NCBI GenBank assembly: GCA_963776935.1
Contig: CAVZOP010000001.1
Coordinates: 124,001 to 188,000 of the forward strand
Direction: 5' to 3'
Length of the DNA: 64,000 bases
Origin: JALOLG01 sp963776935
Lineage (GTDB): Bacteria > Actinomycetota > Acidimicrobiia > Acidimicrobiales > Ilumatobacteraceae
This document shows positions 51,642-60,540 of this stretch, one piece after another (the stretch's first letter is position 1; each line of letters begins with the position of its first letter). Under the pieces are notes generated by a model. It searched no databases. It was given only the letters and a program-made list of their open reading frames with translations, and had not been told where the DNA came from. The position numbers and the translations under genes are program-made.

Positions 51642-52459
51642 GCCTCGACTCGGGCGTGGCTGACGGCCCATTCGAGGGCGTAGTCGGCGACCTCCTCCCA
51701 GCCGGCCTGGGCGGGCAGGAGATGTGCCATGCCCTCGTACTCCTTCACCTCGGTCAGCGTGTTCTTCGACTTGTAGTGCTTGGCGTTCGACCGCTGGATG
51801 GAGGGCGGCATCAGATGGTCCTCGCTGCCCGCGATGAAGAGCAGCGGCGCCCGCTCGTCGTTCTCGTAGTTGACCCAGTTGTCGTCGTGCCCGGGGTGGA
51901 TGTTCGCCAGCGCACTCCCCCAGAAGATGCTCCCCGACGCCGGGATGTGGTAGCGCTCGTACAGCGCCAGCGACTCCTCCTCGCTGAACGTGTTCGTGAA
52001 CGCGTAGTGCCACTGCTCGGGCGTGAAACCCACCGCCTTGTGGCGGTTGGCCGGGTTCTTCAACACCGGGAACGTGGCCCTGACCTGCGAGAGCGGCACC
52101 CGCTTCACACCCTCCGTCGGGGCGGAGTTGATCGCAACTCCGGCGGCCCCGAAGCCGTGGTCGAGCAGGATTTGTGTGAACACGCCACCCGCGGAATGAC
52201 CCATCAGGATGGGGGGCGAGTCGAGCCCGCCGACGACGAATTCGAGATGCTCGATGATCTGCGGCACGGTGACCGTCTCGATCGGTGTCGGGTCGGCGTT
52301 GAGTGCTTCGACCTCGACCTCGAAACCCGGATACGCGGGCGCCAGCACCCGGTAACCGGCCTTCTCGTAGTGCGCGATCCAGTGTTCCCAGGACCGTGGG
52401 GTGACCCAGAAGCCGTGAATGAGGACGATCGTGTCGGGTTTGGGGGAGTCGGTGCTCAT
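51638..52459 (-). CDS. Alpha/beta hydrolase
   Basis: 273 aa. Oxyanion motif LIHGFWVTPRSW, nucleophile elbow GHSAGG, acid in FIAGSEDHLMP and His in YEGMAHLLPAQ. Resembles non-haem peroxidase/esterase-type hydrolases. ATG 52459 has AGGGA 7 nt upstream; the longer reading lacks similarity. Coupled to the MBL-fold gene downstream. Confidence 0.87.
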   Translation of the reverse strand: MSTDSPKPDTIVLIHGFWVTPRSWEHWIAHYEKAGYRVLAPAYPGFEVEVEALNADPTPIETVTVPQIIEHLEFVVGGLDSPPILMGHSAGGVFTQILLDHGFGAAGVAINSAPTEGVKRVPLSQVRATFPVLKNPANRHKAVGFTPEQWHYAFTNTFSEEESLALYERYHIPASGSIFWGSALANIHPGHDDNWVNYENDERAPLLFIAGSEDHLMPPSIQRSNAKHYKSKNTLTEVKEYEGMAHLLPAQAGWEEVADYALEWAVSHARVEA

Positions 52460-52550
52460 GGTTGTCCCTTCGGAACGGTGGGCGGGTCCTTCGGACAATA
52501 TCCGCGTCATCGCCAACCCGAATCCGGCGCGACGGGCCCGCCGGAGGGAC

Positions 52551-53552
52551 CTACGCGGTGAGGTGTTGCCCGAACCAGTCGAGCATCGCCTGGTACGCCT
52601 CGGCGGCCGCGTCGGCGTCGTACCGTCCGCCGGTGTCGTTGAAGAAGGCGTGATCGACACCCGCGAAGACACGGATCTCGTGCACCAGGCCGGCGGCTTC
52701 GAGGGCCGTTCGGGCGGTCTCCTGCGATGCGTTGACCCGCGCGTCGAGCTCCGCGTAGACGCCGAGCACGGCAGCATTCGGTGAACCACCGAAGTCGGCG
52801 TCGGACGGCGTCGGACCGTAGAACGGCACGGCCGCCGACAATCGTGGCTCGCCCGCCGCCAGCAGCTGCCACGTCATTCCGCCACCGAAGCAGAAGCCGA
52901 TCGCCGCCAGCTCGGCGCCGGGCGCGCGACGTTCGAGCTCGTCGAGCCCGGCCCGCAGGTCTTCGATCAATCGCTCGGCCGACGCGTTGCCCAAGGCTGC
53001 CGTGGCGTCGCCTTCCGACGGCAGGGCGGCCGTGCCTCCCTCCTCGGAGAGCAGGTCGATGGCGAGCGACGTGTACCCGTCGGCTGCCAGCCGCGGCGGG
53101 ATCGACCGGATGTGGGCAGTGAGACCGCGGTTCTCGTGGATCACGAGCACCGCGCCGTTCGGATCGGACGCCGTCGAGAGCACACCGATCAGCTCACCTC
53201 GTGGGCCGGCGAAGCGGATCTCCTCGGTGACCGGGCCGCCGGAAGCTTCGGTCGTCGCCACGGGATCAGCCGGCACCGTGTCGTCGATCGACGCCACCGG
53301 CGACGATGCGGGCGCGGTGGGAACCGTCGCCGTCTCGTTCGGAACCGTGGCCGGAGCGGCACCGGACGACGCCGGGGTGGTCGTCGCCGGGTCGACGGCG
53401 TCGTCGTCGCCGCCGCACGACGCCAACAGGACGGCGGCGGCCGGCGCCGTCAGCCCGAGCAGCATCAACCGCCGCACGGCTTCGCGGCGACTGAACAGAC
53501 CGTCGGCGCAATCGAGCGCGATCTCCGCGGCGAGATACTCCCCGAGCGCCAC
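52551..53552 (-). CDS. Dienelactone hydrolase family lipoprotein
   Basis: 333 aa from GTG. It begins ALGEYLAAEIALDCADGLFSRREAVRRLMLLGL: a twin-arginine export signal (SRREAVRRL) and lipobox VLLASC46, then an Ala/Thr/Pro linker. The catalytic domain has VIHENRGLTAHI, the nucleophile Cys in GFCFGGG, and GVDHAFFND. It is an exported dienelactone-hydrolase-like enzyme held on the membrane. Divergent from the proline iminopeptidase-like gene. Confidence 0.88.
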   Translation of the reverse strand: MALGEYLAAEIALDCADGLFSRREAVRRLMLLGLTAPAAAVLLASCGGDDDAVDPATTTPASSGAAPATVPNETATVPTAPASSPVASIDDTVPADPVATTEASGGPVTEEIRFAGPRGELIGVLSTASDPNGAVLVIHENRGLTAHIRSIPPRLAADGYTSLAIDLLSEEGGTAALPSEGDATAALGNASAERLIEDLRAGLDELERRAPGAELAAIGFCFGGGMTWQLLAAGEPRLSAAVPFYGPTPSDADFGGSPNAAVLGVYAELDARVNASQETARTALEAAGLVHEIRVFAGVDHAFFNDTGGRYDADAAAEAYQAMLDWFGQHLTA

Positions 53553-53603
53553 GCGCCCAGCGTAGGACGAGTCGCGCGCACAAGTCCTGGCAGGCTCTCT
53601 GAC

Positions 53604-54566
53604 ATGAACGGGTTCCCTGTGACCGAGCCGTACGAGGACGGCATGCTCGATGTCGGCGACGGCCACCATCTCCACTGGGAGGTCAGCGGCAATCCCGACG
53701 GCAAACCGGCCGTGGTGTTGCACGGCGGACCGGGCACCGGCTCGTCGCCTGGCTTCCGTCGATGGTTCGACCCGGCGGTGTACCGGGTCGTCCTGTTCGA
53801 CCAGCGCAACTGCGGGCAGAGCACGCCGCACGCGAGCGAGCCCGACGTCGACCTGTCGACGAACACCACCGCCGATCTGATCGACGATTGCGAGCGGATT
53901 CGATCGCACCTCGGTATCGACCGGTGGTTGGTGTGGGGCGGGTCATGGGGGTCGACGCTCGGCCTCGCCTACGCGCAGGCTCATCCCGAGCGCGTCACCG
54001 AGATGATCCTCGTCAGCATCGTCACCACGACTCGCCACGAGGTCGAATGGGTCACGCGCGCCATGGGCCGCGTGTTCCCCGAGGAGTGGGCCCGCTTCCG
54101 CGATGTCGTGCCCGAAGCGGAACGCGGCGGCGACCTGTCTGCGGCCTACAGCCGGCTGCTGCACGACGACGACCCTCTCGTGCGTGAACGCGCCGCCGAC
54201 GCGTGGTGCGTATGGGAGGACACCCACGTCGCCACGTATGCCGGCTACGAACCCGATCCGCGCTTCGAGGATCCCCGGTACCGAATGTGCTTCGCCCGGA
54301 TCGTGACGCACTACTGGAGCCACGCCGGCTTCCTCGCGGAGGGTCAGCTCCTCCGGGACGCGCATCGGCTGCGGGGGATCCCAGCGGTGCTCATCAATGG
54401 CCGGCTCGACATCAGCGGACCACCCGACGTCGGTTGGCAACTCCACCGCATCTGGCCCGATGCCGAGCTGATCCTCGTCGACGACGCCGGCCACGGCGGC
54501 GGCCATCCGACGACGCTCCAGGCGATCCTCGATGCGACCGAGCGATTCGCCGGCCCGCGCCACTAG
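53604..54566 (+). CDS. pip: Proline iminopeptidase
   Basis: 320 aa. HGGPGTGSSP (40-49), DQRNCGQSTPH, the nucleophile GGS114WGSTLGLAYAQAHP, acid in LINGRLDISGP and His in DDAGHGGG are the hallmarks of the S33 proline iminopeptidase family, which removes N-terminal proline from peptides. Start at ATG 53604. It is the last clearly intact gene before the broken region. Confidence 0.9.
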   Translation: MNGFPVTEPYEDGMLDVGDGHHLHWEVSGNPDGKPAVVLHGGPGTGSSPGFRRWFDPAVYRVVLFDQRNCGQSTPHASEPDVDLSTNTTADLIDDCERIRSHLGIDRWLVWGGSWGSTLGLAYAQAHPERVTEMILVSIVTTTRHEVEWVTRAMGRVFPEEWARFRDVVPEAERGGDLSAAYSRLLHDDDPLVRERAADAWCVWEDTHVATYAGYEPDPRFEDPRYRMCFARIVTHYWSHAGFLAEGQLLRDAHRLRGIPAVLINGRLDISGPPDVGWQLHRIWPDAELILVDDAGHGGGHPTTLQAILDATERFAGPRH

Positions 54567-54678
54567 CGACCGTCCGGAGACCGGCCTCATCGATGCTCCA
54601 CGGGTCGGTCGGTTCTGTCACGTCTCGAACAAAGCTGTTGGGGTACAGCACTGCTATCGGCCACCGGTGAGCAAGGCG

Positions 54679-56420
54679 TCAGCGACGCAGCTGTTCGTAG
54701 TCGAAGAGGGTGACGATGCCGAACAAGGTCTCTGCAGCCTGGCGCCGAGCGGCTATGGCTCTCGACATCGCGCATGACCGACGCGAACGACTGCCCGATC
54801 GACGAGGTCCCAGAGAGGTGACTCGGAGCGATCGAGGCACTGGGTTGCGAGGTCGTCGCGCAGCAACTCGAGCCATTCGAGTCGAGTCTCGCGACGTCAG
54901 CGCGGGGTCGCCGGTCGTCGGGCTCGACGGTACGCCTTCTGAGCGAGGTTGGCGTACGGCACCTGGGATCGCCACCCACCGTGTGCGACGGGGTAGGCGT
55001 GCAGGTCGGGCGCCAAGTGCCGCAGCAGGTTCCAGTGCAACGGCTCGGAGTAGCGGACGATCGCCGGGAGCGAGAACGCCACCGATGCGAACGTCGTGGT
55101 TGCGAGAGGCACGTACGGGTGCTCCAGGGGACCTTCCACCGCGTTGGCGCCCGCCCATCGCGTGACTCGCTCGAACGTATAGAACGCATCGGGAACGTCG
55201 ATCGGGTCGAACCCCCATGCCAGTGCCCGATCTGCGAACTCACGAACGGCCGCTCGGCCGCACTCCACGGCGGCGGGCGTCAGCAGCCCGTCGCGGTCAT
55301 TGGCTCGCTCGGTCACGAAGACGGGCAAGCGCACCGCACGCGGCCACGGGACGAAGTACTCGGCTCGTGTGAAGTACCCGCGACCGATCTCGCCGCCAAC
55401 CCCCCAGAAGATGAGCGGCCGGCCGCCGGTCGGAGGGGATCGTGTCGGCGACTTGCCAGAGGCTCAGCATCCCATCGTTCTGGCTGACCGCGCGGCGGGC
55501 GGAGCTACGGCCAGTCGGCGACGACGTCGTGGTCGGGCATCGAGCGGACCACGTGGGGAACTCCGGTCATGCGGGCCAGCTCCCGGCGGCAGGACGTCAG
55601 GGTCCTGCTCCTCGACCGGTGGTGTAGTACGTCGCCTGGACACCACCGGCGCCGCAGCAACGCCATCGGCGGCGTCGAGTCCAACCCTGCGGTGATGGGA
55701 CGTCGACGTCGCCGGCCCAGCGCGCGACCGCCTCGCATCGGTTCACGAGCTCGTCGGCCAGACCAGCGACGTCGAACCTCATCCGTTTGCGCCGGACGAG
55801 GCTCGACGGGGCGGTGACCGATCGGATCTCAGGCGGACGGCAGGCCGCCACGTCCACCGCTCGCCCGGCGGCACACGCTAACACTCCGGCGACAGGGTGC
55901 GAGTGCCCGTCACCCAGCCCACGGAGAGGAAGGTGCTCGCCGCCGACAGGTCGACAGCGCTGTCGCCGACGAGCCGCGCGAGGACCTCGACGCGGTTGGC
56001 GACGAACCAGGCGTCGCCCTGGCGGGCGCCGTACAGAGGGAGGAGCGCGAGCGCGTCATTCTGGACCGTGAGGCGATCGGGGCCCGCGTCGAGCACTACG
56101 AACTGCCCTTCGATGTCGTCGATTCGCCGAGCGTGTGGTCGGCTCGCAAGGGATCGCCGGGATTCGTCGGCCGAGAGGATCCCGCCCCGGCGGCGGACGG
56201 CGACACCCTCGACGATGCCGAGGCGCCGGCAGCGGTCAGCAACGGAGGTGCCCGCACTCGGGCTGCAGACCCAGCTGACATGCGCCGACCCGCTCCACGA
56301 GGAACACGCGATGGCCTGCCTCTCGAGCGCCGGGAACGTCGCGGCGACCGATGCGAGCACTTCGGTCATCGTGGTGGCGCGATCCGGATGCGCGCCCCAC
56401 GAAGCCGCATACAAGATCAC
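54679..56420 (-). pseudogene. Asparagine-synthase-like protein, broken by several frameshifts
   Basis: About 580 aa if repaired. The N-terminal frame (55878-56420) shows FVVLDAGPDRLTVQNDALALLPLYGA and DLSAASTFLSVGWVTGTRTL; later pieces in shifting frames give FDVAGLADELVNRCEAVARW, ITAGLDS, ATYYTTG, RRELARMTGVPHVVRSMPDH, QNDGMLSLWQVADTI, LIFWGVGGEIGRGYFTRAEYF, PRAVRLPVFVTERAND, and a C-terminus ETLFGIVTLFDYEQLRR. The order is that of AsnB-like amidotransferase-fold proteins. No N-terminal catalytic Cys is seen. At least six shifts are needed. Confidence 0.75.
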
Positions 56421-56472
56421 TTTGGCGCCTTACGTCGTGCCCATCGCGGGCCTCTGACCTGGTCTTCCTTCG

Positions 56473-56556
56473 CAGCCCGTACGGGATTCGAACCCGTGCC
56501 GGCACCTCGAGAGGGTCGTCAGTCCCGTCCGCATCGTGCTGCTGAGTTCCATTTGA
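56473..56556 (-). other. tRNA-like 3' part, possible attachment-site remnant
   Basis: On the minus strand ACGGG-TTCGAAT-CCCGT forms a perfect T-arm followed by ACGGGCT, like a tRNA acceptor 3' strand, and CCTC-TC-GAGG could be a long variable arm. No matching acceptor 5' strand or clear D-arm is found, so it is not a full tRNA. Such 3' fragments are left by elements that integrate at tRNA genes. Confidence 0.35.
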
Positions 56557-56796
56557 CCAGGTCAGTGTATTGCGCTGCCCATTCGATGTTGGTCGATGAC
56601 GGCCGGTAGCGCCACGTTGGGTGTAAATCGGGTGTAACGGACGACCGTGAGTCTGGCCGCGCCGGCGCTGCTCCACGGCACATCCGACCAAGGGGTCGGG
56701 GTGGTACGAAGGAGGGGAAGATGCCGCCGTGACCGCGGCCGCCAACGCGCGCTGGCAGTGCAGGCACCGCGACTGCCATCAAGATAAGTTGACGTC
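56557..56796. other. Stretch without a recognisable gene
   Basis: No supported coding sequence. A minus-strand reading (ending NIEWAAQYTDLVKW) has no family I recognise. It separates the tRNA-like segment from the toxin-like fragment. Confidence 0.4.
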
Positions 56797-57017
56797 GTGG
56801 ATCCGGTGATCGTCGCCAGCGCCCGCAAGCACGGCATCCACGACGACGACATATCCGCGCCTATCGCCACCCCACCAGAGTCCTGGCACTCGACGATCTC
56901 GTCACGCTCATCGGGGCGAGCCGCACCGGCCAATTGCTCGAGATCGGTGTGAGCCACGCCGACGGAATCGACTTCATCATTCACGGCATGCCCGCGAGGG
57001 CGAAGTTCATCAGGTGA
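56797..57017 (+). pseudogene. Toxin-like small protein (frameshifted)
   Basis: From GTG 56797 the first frame gives VDPVIVASARKHGIHDDDI; after a one-base shift near 56850 it continues AYRHPTRVLALDDLVTLIGAS, then LLEIGVSHADGIDFIIHGMPARAKFIR. The order (helix, strands, MPAR ending) matches a short actinobacterial toxin-like family found before an antitoxin gene. The next gene starts 5 nt after its stop. Confidence 0.5.
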
Positions 57018-57022
57018 CCACC

Positions 57023-57283
57023 ATGCCCAGATCAATCCAAGACATCCTCGACCACGCCGACGAACTCGCCAAGCGCTACGAGGACTTCGACCCCGACCAC
57101 GCCAATGAGATCCCCGTCGAGGAGTACGTTCTCCAGCGCGCCGTCGTCGCCCGCGCCCGTAGCGAGCAGCAACTCGTCGACACGGTCATCAGCGCCCGAG
57201 GCGCCGGGAACTCGGTGCGGGCCACTCGATGCTCGAGCGCCTGGGCGAGCTCGACGTCGCCGTCCCCAGCCGCGACGTCGTAG
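57023..57283 (+). CDS. Antitoxin-like small protein (C-terminus altered)
   Basis: 86 aa. MPRSIQDILDHADELAKRYEDFDPDHANEI and LQRAVVARARSEQQLVDTVISARGAGNS fit short helical antitoxin-like proteins paired with the toxin-like gene upstream. The last roughly 25 residues (Ser/Arg/Ala-rich) look out of frame; a shifted frame reads MLERLGELDVAVPSRDVVELPTP. The helix-turn-helix ending usual for the family is not visible. Confidence 0.5.
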   Translation: MPRSIQDILDHADELAKRYEDFDPDHANEIPVEEYVLQRAVVARARSEQQLVDTVISARGAGNSVRATRCSSAWASSTSPSPAATS

Positions 57284-57444
57284 AGCTTCCGACACCGCGT
57301 GCACCCATCGACGGCGAGATGTCGTCGACCTCGACTGTCAGGATGGCGTTGCCGGCGTGTTGCAAGCCGTCGCTCGGAAGCTCGCCGGCGACCGGCTGAG
57401 CTCGGGTTGCCGCGGCCTGCCGAACGCCGAGCGGCAGAGGAGGC

Positions 57445-58287
57445 TCAGACGCGGCGGCGCAGGGCGCGAACCGACAGCGGGGCGAAGACGGCTGCGATCG
57501 CGACGGCCCAGATCAGCGAGAGGAGCACCGGACGAGCGACGGGTCCTTCCACCATCAGACCGCGGGCAGCATCGCTGAGGATGGTGACCGGATTGGCCTT
57601 GACGACAGGCTGCAACCAGCCCGGCATCGTGTCGATCGGGACGAAGACCGCGCTGAGGAAGGTCACCGGGAACAACACGGTGAAGCCGAACAGCTGCACC
57701 TTCTCCGGGTCCGAGGCCAAGACGCCCACCAGGACCGTGACCCAGGAGAAGCAGAGCGCGAAGAACATGATCAGCAGGAATGCTGCTGCCAGACCAGCAA
57801 CCGAGGTGCCGAGCCGGAACCCGAGGATGAATCCGACGACCAGCAGCAGGACGATCGACCACGCCTGCTTGACCATGTCGGCGAGGATGCGCCCGCTCAG
57901 CGGCGCCCAACGGGCGATCGGCAATGACCGAAGCCGGTCGAAGACGCCCTTCGTGATGTCCGTGTTCAAGCCCTGACCGACGTACATCGTCACGAAGAAC
58001 ATGTTCATCACGATGATGCCGGGCAGCGCGTACTGCAGGTACTCCGCCGGGGAGTCGGCGATCGCACCGCCGAACACGTACGTGAACAGCAGCACGAAGA
58101 TGATCGGCTGGATGCTGAAGTCGCCCAGCTCCCAGGGGTTGTGCCGGATCTGGATGAGCGTCCGCCAGGCCAGCGTCAACGTCTGGCGGAGGCCTTCGAC
58201 CGCGGTCACGCGGGGCTTGATGTCCTGCGGCTGGACCGGCGCCGGCCGAGTGCTGCTGGTGCGCAGCGAGATGTCGGCGGTGGTCAT
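57445..58287 (-). CDS. ABC-2 type permease, DrrB-like
   Basis: 280 aa. WELGDFSIQPIIFVLLFTYVFGGAI, ALPGIIVMNMFFVTMYVGQGLNTDITKGVFDRLRSLPI and six hydrophobic helices are typical of daunorubicin-resistance-type (DrrB) exporters. It starts inside the stop of the ATPase gene (ATGA). Together they form a drug or lipid exporter. Intact, unlike most neighbours. Confidence 0.9.
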   Translation of the reverse strand: MTTADISLRTSSTRPAPVQPQDIKPRVTAVEGLRQTLTLAWRTLIQIRHNPWELGDFSIQPIIFVLLFTYVFGGAIADSPAEYLQYALPGIIVMNMFFVTMYVGQGLNTDITKGVFDRLRSLPIARWAPLSGRILADMVKQAWSIVLLLVVGFILGFRLGTSVAGLAAAFLLIMFFALCFSWVTVLVGVLASDPEKVQLFGFTVLFPVTFLSAVFVPIDTMPGWLQPVVKANPVTILSDAARGLMVEGPVARPVLLSLIWAVAIAAVFAPLSVRALRRRV

Positions 58288-59255
58288 GCCGACACCCCTT
58301 CCTTGTCGCGCTCGTCGTCGGGTTCTTCGGCACGGTGGCCGGTCAAGGTCAGGAAGACCTCGTCGAGGCTCGCGCCCCGCAGGGTCAGCTCGTCGAGGAT
58401 GACACCCTCGTCGTCGAGCCGCCGGACGACGGCAGGGACCAGCGCCGGGTCGCTGACGGCCGCGGTGACCCGCTCGCCCTGCACCTCCGGGTCGACCTTC
58501 GCCAGGTCCCGCACCACCGACATCACGACCTCGAGGTGCTCCGCGCGCGCCGGTCGCACGACCAGCGACTGCGCACCGACCTGCGACTTGAGTTGATCCG
58601 GGGACCCGGTCGCGATCACCTTGCCGTGGTCGATCACCACGAGGTCGTCGGCGAGCTCGTCGGCCTCGTCGAGGTACTGCGTGGTGAGCAGCACCGTCAC
58701 GCCGTCCGCCACCAGGAGCCGGACCAGGTCCCACATGTCCAGCCGCGCCACCGGGTCGAGACCGGTCGTGGGCTCGTCCAGGAACAGGATGCGTGGGTTG
58801 CCGACGAGGCTGGCGGCGAGGTCGAGCCGGCGCCGCATGCCGCCCGAGTAGGTCTTCGCCGCCCGGTCGGCGGCGTCGTCGAGGCGGAACTCCCGCAGCA
58901 GGTCTCGGGCGCGGGCCTTCGCCTGGTCGCGCGGGATCCCGAGCAGCCGGGCGATCAGCACGAGGTTCTCGGTGCCGGTCAGCGTCTCGTCGACCGACGC
59001 GTACTGGCCGGTCAGCCCGATCAGCTGCCGGACCTGGTGGGCCTGCTCGACGACGTCGTAGCCGCCGACGGTCGCCCGCCCCTCGTCCGGGCTCAGCAGG
59101 GTGGCCAGGACCCGCACGGCCGTGGTCTTGCCGGCGCCGTTCGGACCGAGCAGCCCGAGCACGGTGCCGGTCGGGACCGTCAGGTCGATGCCGGCGAGGG
59201 CCGTCGTCTCGCCGAAGCGTTTGACCAGGCCTTCGGCCTGGATTGCGTGCGTCAT
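58284..59255 (-). CDS. ABC transporter ATPase, DrrA-like
   Basis: 323 aa. Walker A GPNGAGKTT, LTGQYASVDETLTG, signature YSGGMRRRLDLAASL, Walker B ILFLDEPTTGLDP and TTQYLDEADELADDL, then a DrrA-type C-terminal domain with LDELTLRGASLDEVFLTLTG. It powers the DrrB-like permease. Upstream is a promoter with 19-bp spacing and a palindrome typical of MerR-family control. Confidence 0.93.
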   Translation of the reverse strand: MTHAIQAEGLVKRFGETTALAGIDLTVPTGTVLGLLGPNGAGKTTAVRVLATLLSPDEGRATVGGYDVVEQAHQVRQLIGLTGQYASVDETLTGTENLVLIARLLGIPRDQAKARARDLLREFRLDDAADRAAKTYSGGMRRRLDLAASLVGNPRILFLDEPTTGLDPVARLDMWDLVRLLVADGVTVLLTTQYLDEADELADDLVVIDHGKVIATGSPDQLKSQVGAQSLVVRPARAEHLEVVMSVVRDLAKVDPEVQGERVTAAVSDPALVPAVVRRLDDEGVILDELTLRGASLDEVFLTLTGHRAEEPDDERDKEGVSA

Positions 59256-59282
59256 GCTTCCTCCGTCGTCGAACGACTCTCG

Positions 59283-59313
59283 ACGCTACGACCTCAACCA
59301 GGGTTGAGGGCAA
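59283..59313 (-). promoter_or_regulatory. MerR-type promoter of the DrrAB operon
   Basis: On the minus strand, TTGCCC (59308-59313) and TAGCGT (59283-59288) are separated by 19 bp. The spacer holds the perfect palindrome CCTCAACC-AG-GGTTGAGG (plus-strand 59292-59309). Long-spaced promoters with the operator between the two boxes are the hallmark of MerR-family activators such as SoxR. Confidence 0.65.
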
Positions 59314-59318
59314 GGTCA

Positions 59319-59724
59319 TTACCCGTATGACTCGTCGGGGACCCCGAACTCATCGGTCCGACCCAGCACCCGGGATCGTCTGACAGTCGTCGAGCCGGCC
59401 CCGTTGGCGAACTGCAGCTCGGGGAGGCGATCGCCGAAGTGACGGGCCGCCGCCAATGGCCCAACGGCCGGGTCGGCGGCCACGCCGCCGCGCTCCATCG
59501 CCGCCAAGCGCCGCGTCAGCGCTGCCCGGTGGGGAGCGCCATCTCGACGGCTCCGCCCTCGCCGCTACATGTGCCGCCGGCGGCAGCTCGGCGACGCGTG
59601 AGAGCCTCGTCTCGACGTCGACGTCGACCAGAATGCCGCCGGGCGGGTATCCGAGAAACGACGGGACAACACTGATCCCGACCGTCCGGGAAACGCCGGT
59701 TATGGTTGTTTTCTCGAGGGACAC
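59319..59724 (-). other. Unresolved, probably broken coding region
   Basis: Minus-strand frames give GISVVPSFLGYPPGGILVDVDVETRL with AELPPAAHVA, and another frame RHFGDRLPELQFANGAGSTTVRRSRVLG. They look like parts of one protein split by a shift, but I cannot name it. It lies upstream of the DrrAB promoter in the same direction. Confidence 0.35.
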
Positions 59725-59860
59725 GATGGCCGGCCGGCGTCAGGGTGGTACGTGCGTACGCGGTCGCAACGACCGGCGACTCGCCGGATTCTGTCGGCGA
59801 GTTCGGTACACCGGTGAGCCGAACGCATCGTGCGAATGCGATCCGGCGGCGGGATGGCGG

Positions 59861-60476
59861 TCACGGCGTGGTGGATCCGCGAAGGGACTGGAGGCCGGCG
59901 ACCAACCCGTCGAGAACGGCGTCGACCTCGCGGCGGGCGACACGTGGTCGGCGTGATCGGGCGATGAACAACGCGGCGCCGTACAGGCCGCCGAGCGTGA
60001 CGTGGACGAGGGGTTCGACGCCGACGCCGGGAATCAGGTCGGCCGCCACCAGCGGCGTCAACACCGTGCGCAGCATGGGCAGCTCGTTGTGCTCGATCCC
60101 GCCGTCCCAGACGTCCTGTTGGAGCACGCCGACGCTGTCGAGCACCACGATCCGGCGGAACGCCGGCTCGAGGCAAGCGTCGAGGAACGCCGACAGCCCG
60201 CGCGTACACCGGCCCACGGCTCCGGCTCGGCCAGCGCTGCGGCGACGACGCCGGCAACGGCGTCGGCCTGGACTACGTCGTAGACGGCCCGGAAGAGGTC
60301 GTTCTTGCCGCAGAAGTGGTGGTACAGCGCCCCTTTGGCGACCCCGGCGCGCTGGATGATCTCCTCGATCGACGTCGCGGCAAAGCCTCGCTCGGTGAAC
60401 AGTTCGCGGCCGTTGTGATGAGGAGCTGCCGGGTCCCTTCTGCCTGCCGGGCCCGCAACGTGTCCTTGACAACCAC
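59861..60476 (-). pseudogene. TetR-family regulator (two frameshifts)
   Basis: GTG 60476 starts MVVKDTLRARQAEGTRQLLITTA; a missing base near 60408 shifts to RELFTERGFAATSIEEIIQRAGVAKGALYHHFCGKNDLFRAVYDVV, a clear TetR helix-turn-helix; a second missing base near 60197 shifts to LSAFLDACLEPAFRRIVVLDSVGVL and a normal C-terminus ending QSLRGSTTP. It is divergent from the molybdopterin oxidoreductase, with a palindrome between. Confidence 0.8.
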
Positions 60477-60510
60477 ACCCGCAGCCTAGAGACTGACCAG
60501 CAGTCGGTGA

Positions 60511-60525
60511 CCGACCGTCGGTCGG
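60511..60525. promoter_or_regulatory. Candidate TetR operator
   Basis: CCGACC-GTC-GGTCGG, perfect 6-bp arms, in the divergent region between the TetR gene and the oxidoreductase; AAAGGAG follows 3 nt later as the Shine-Dalgarno of the oxidoreductase. Confidence 0.5.
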
Positions 60526-60540
60526 CGAAAGGAGCCATCC

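Noticed and set aside
57445..59319. A single 624-residue fusion of ATPase and permease
   Set aside because: The first half of that frame is an Arg/Gly-rich shadow; the ATPase and permease are two overlapping genes.
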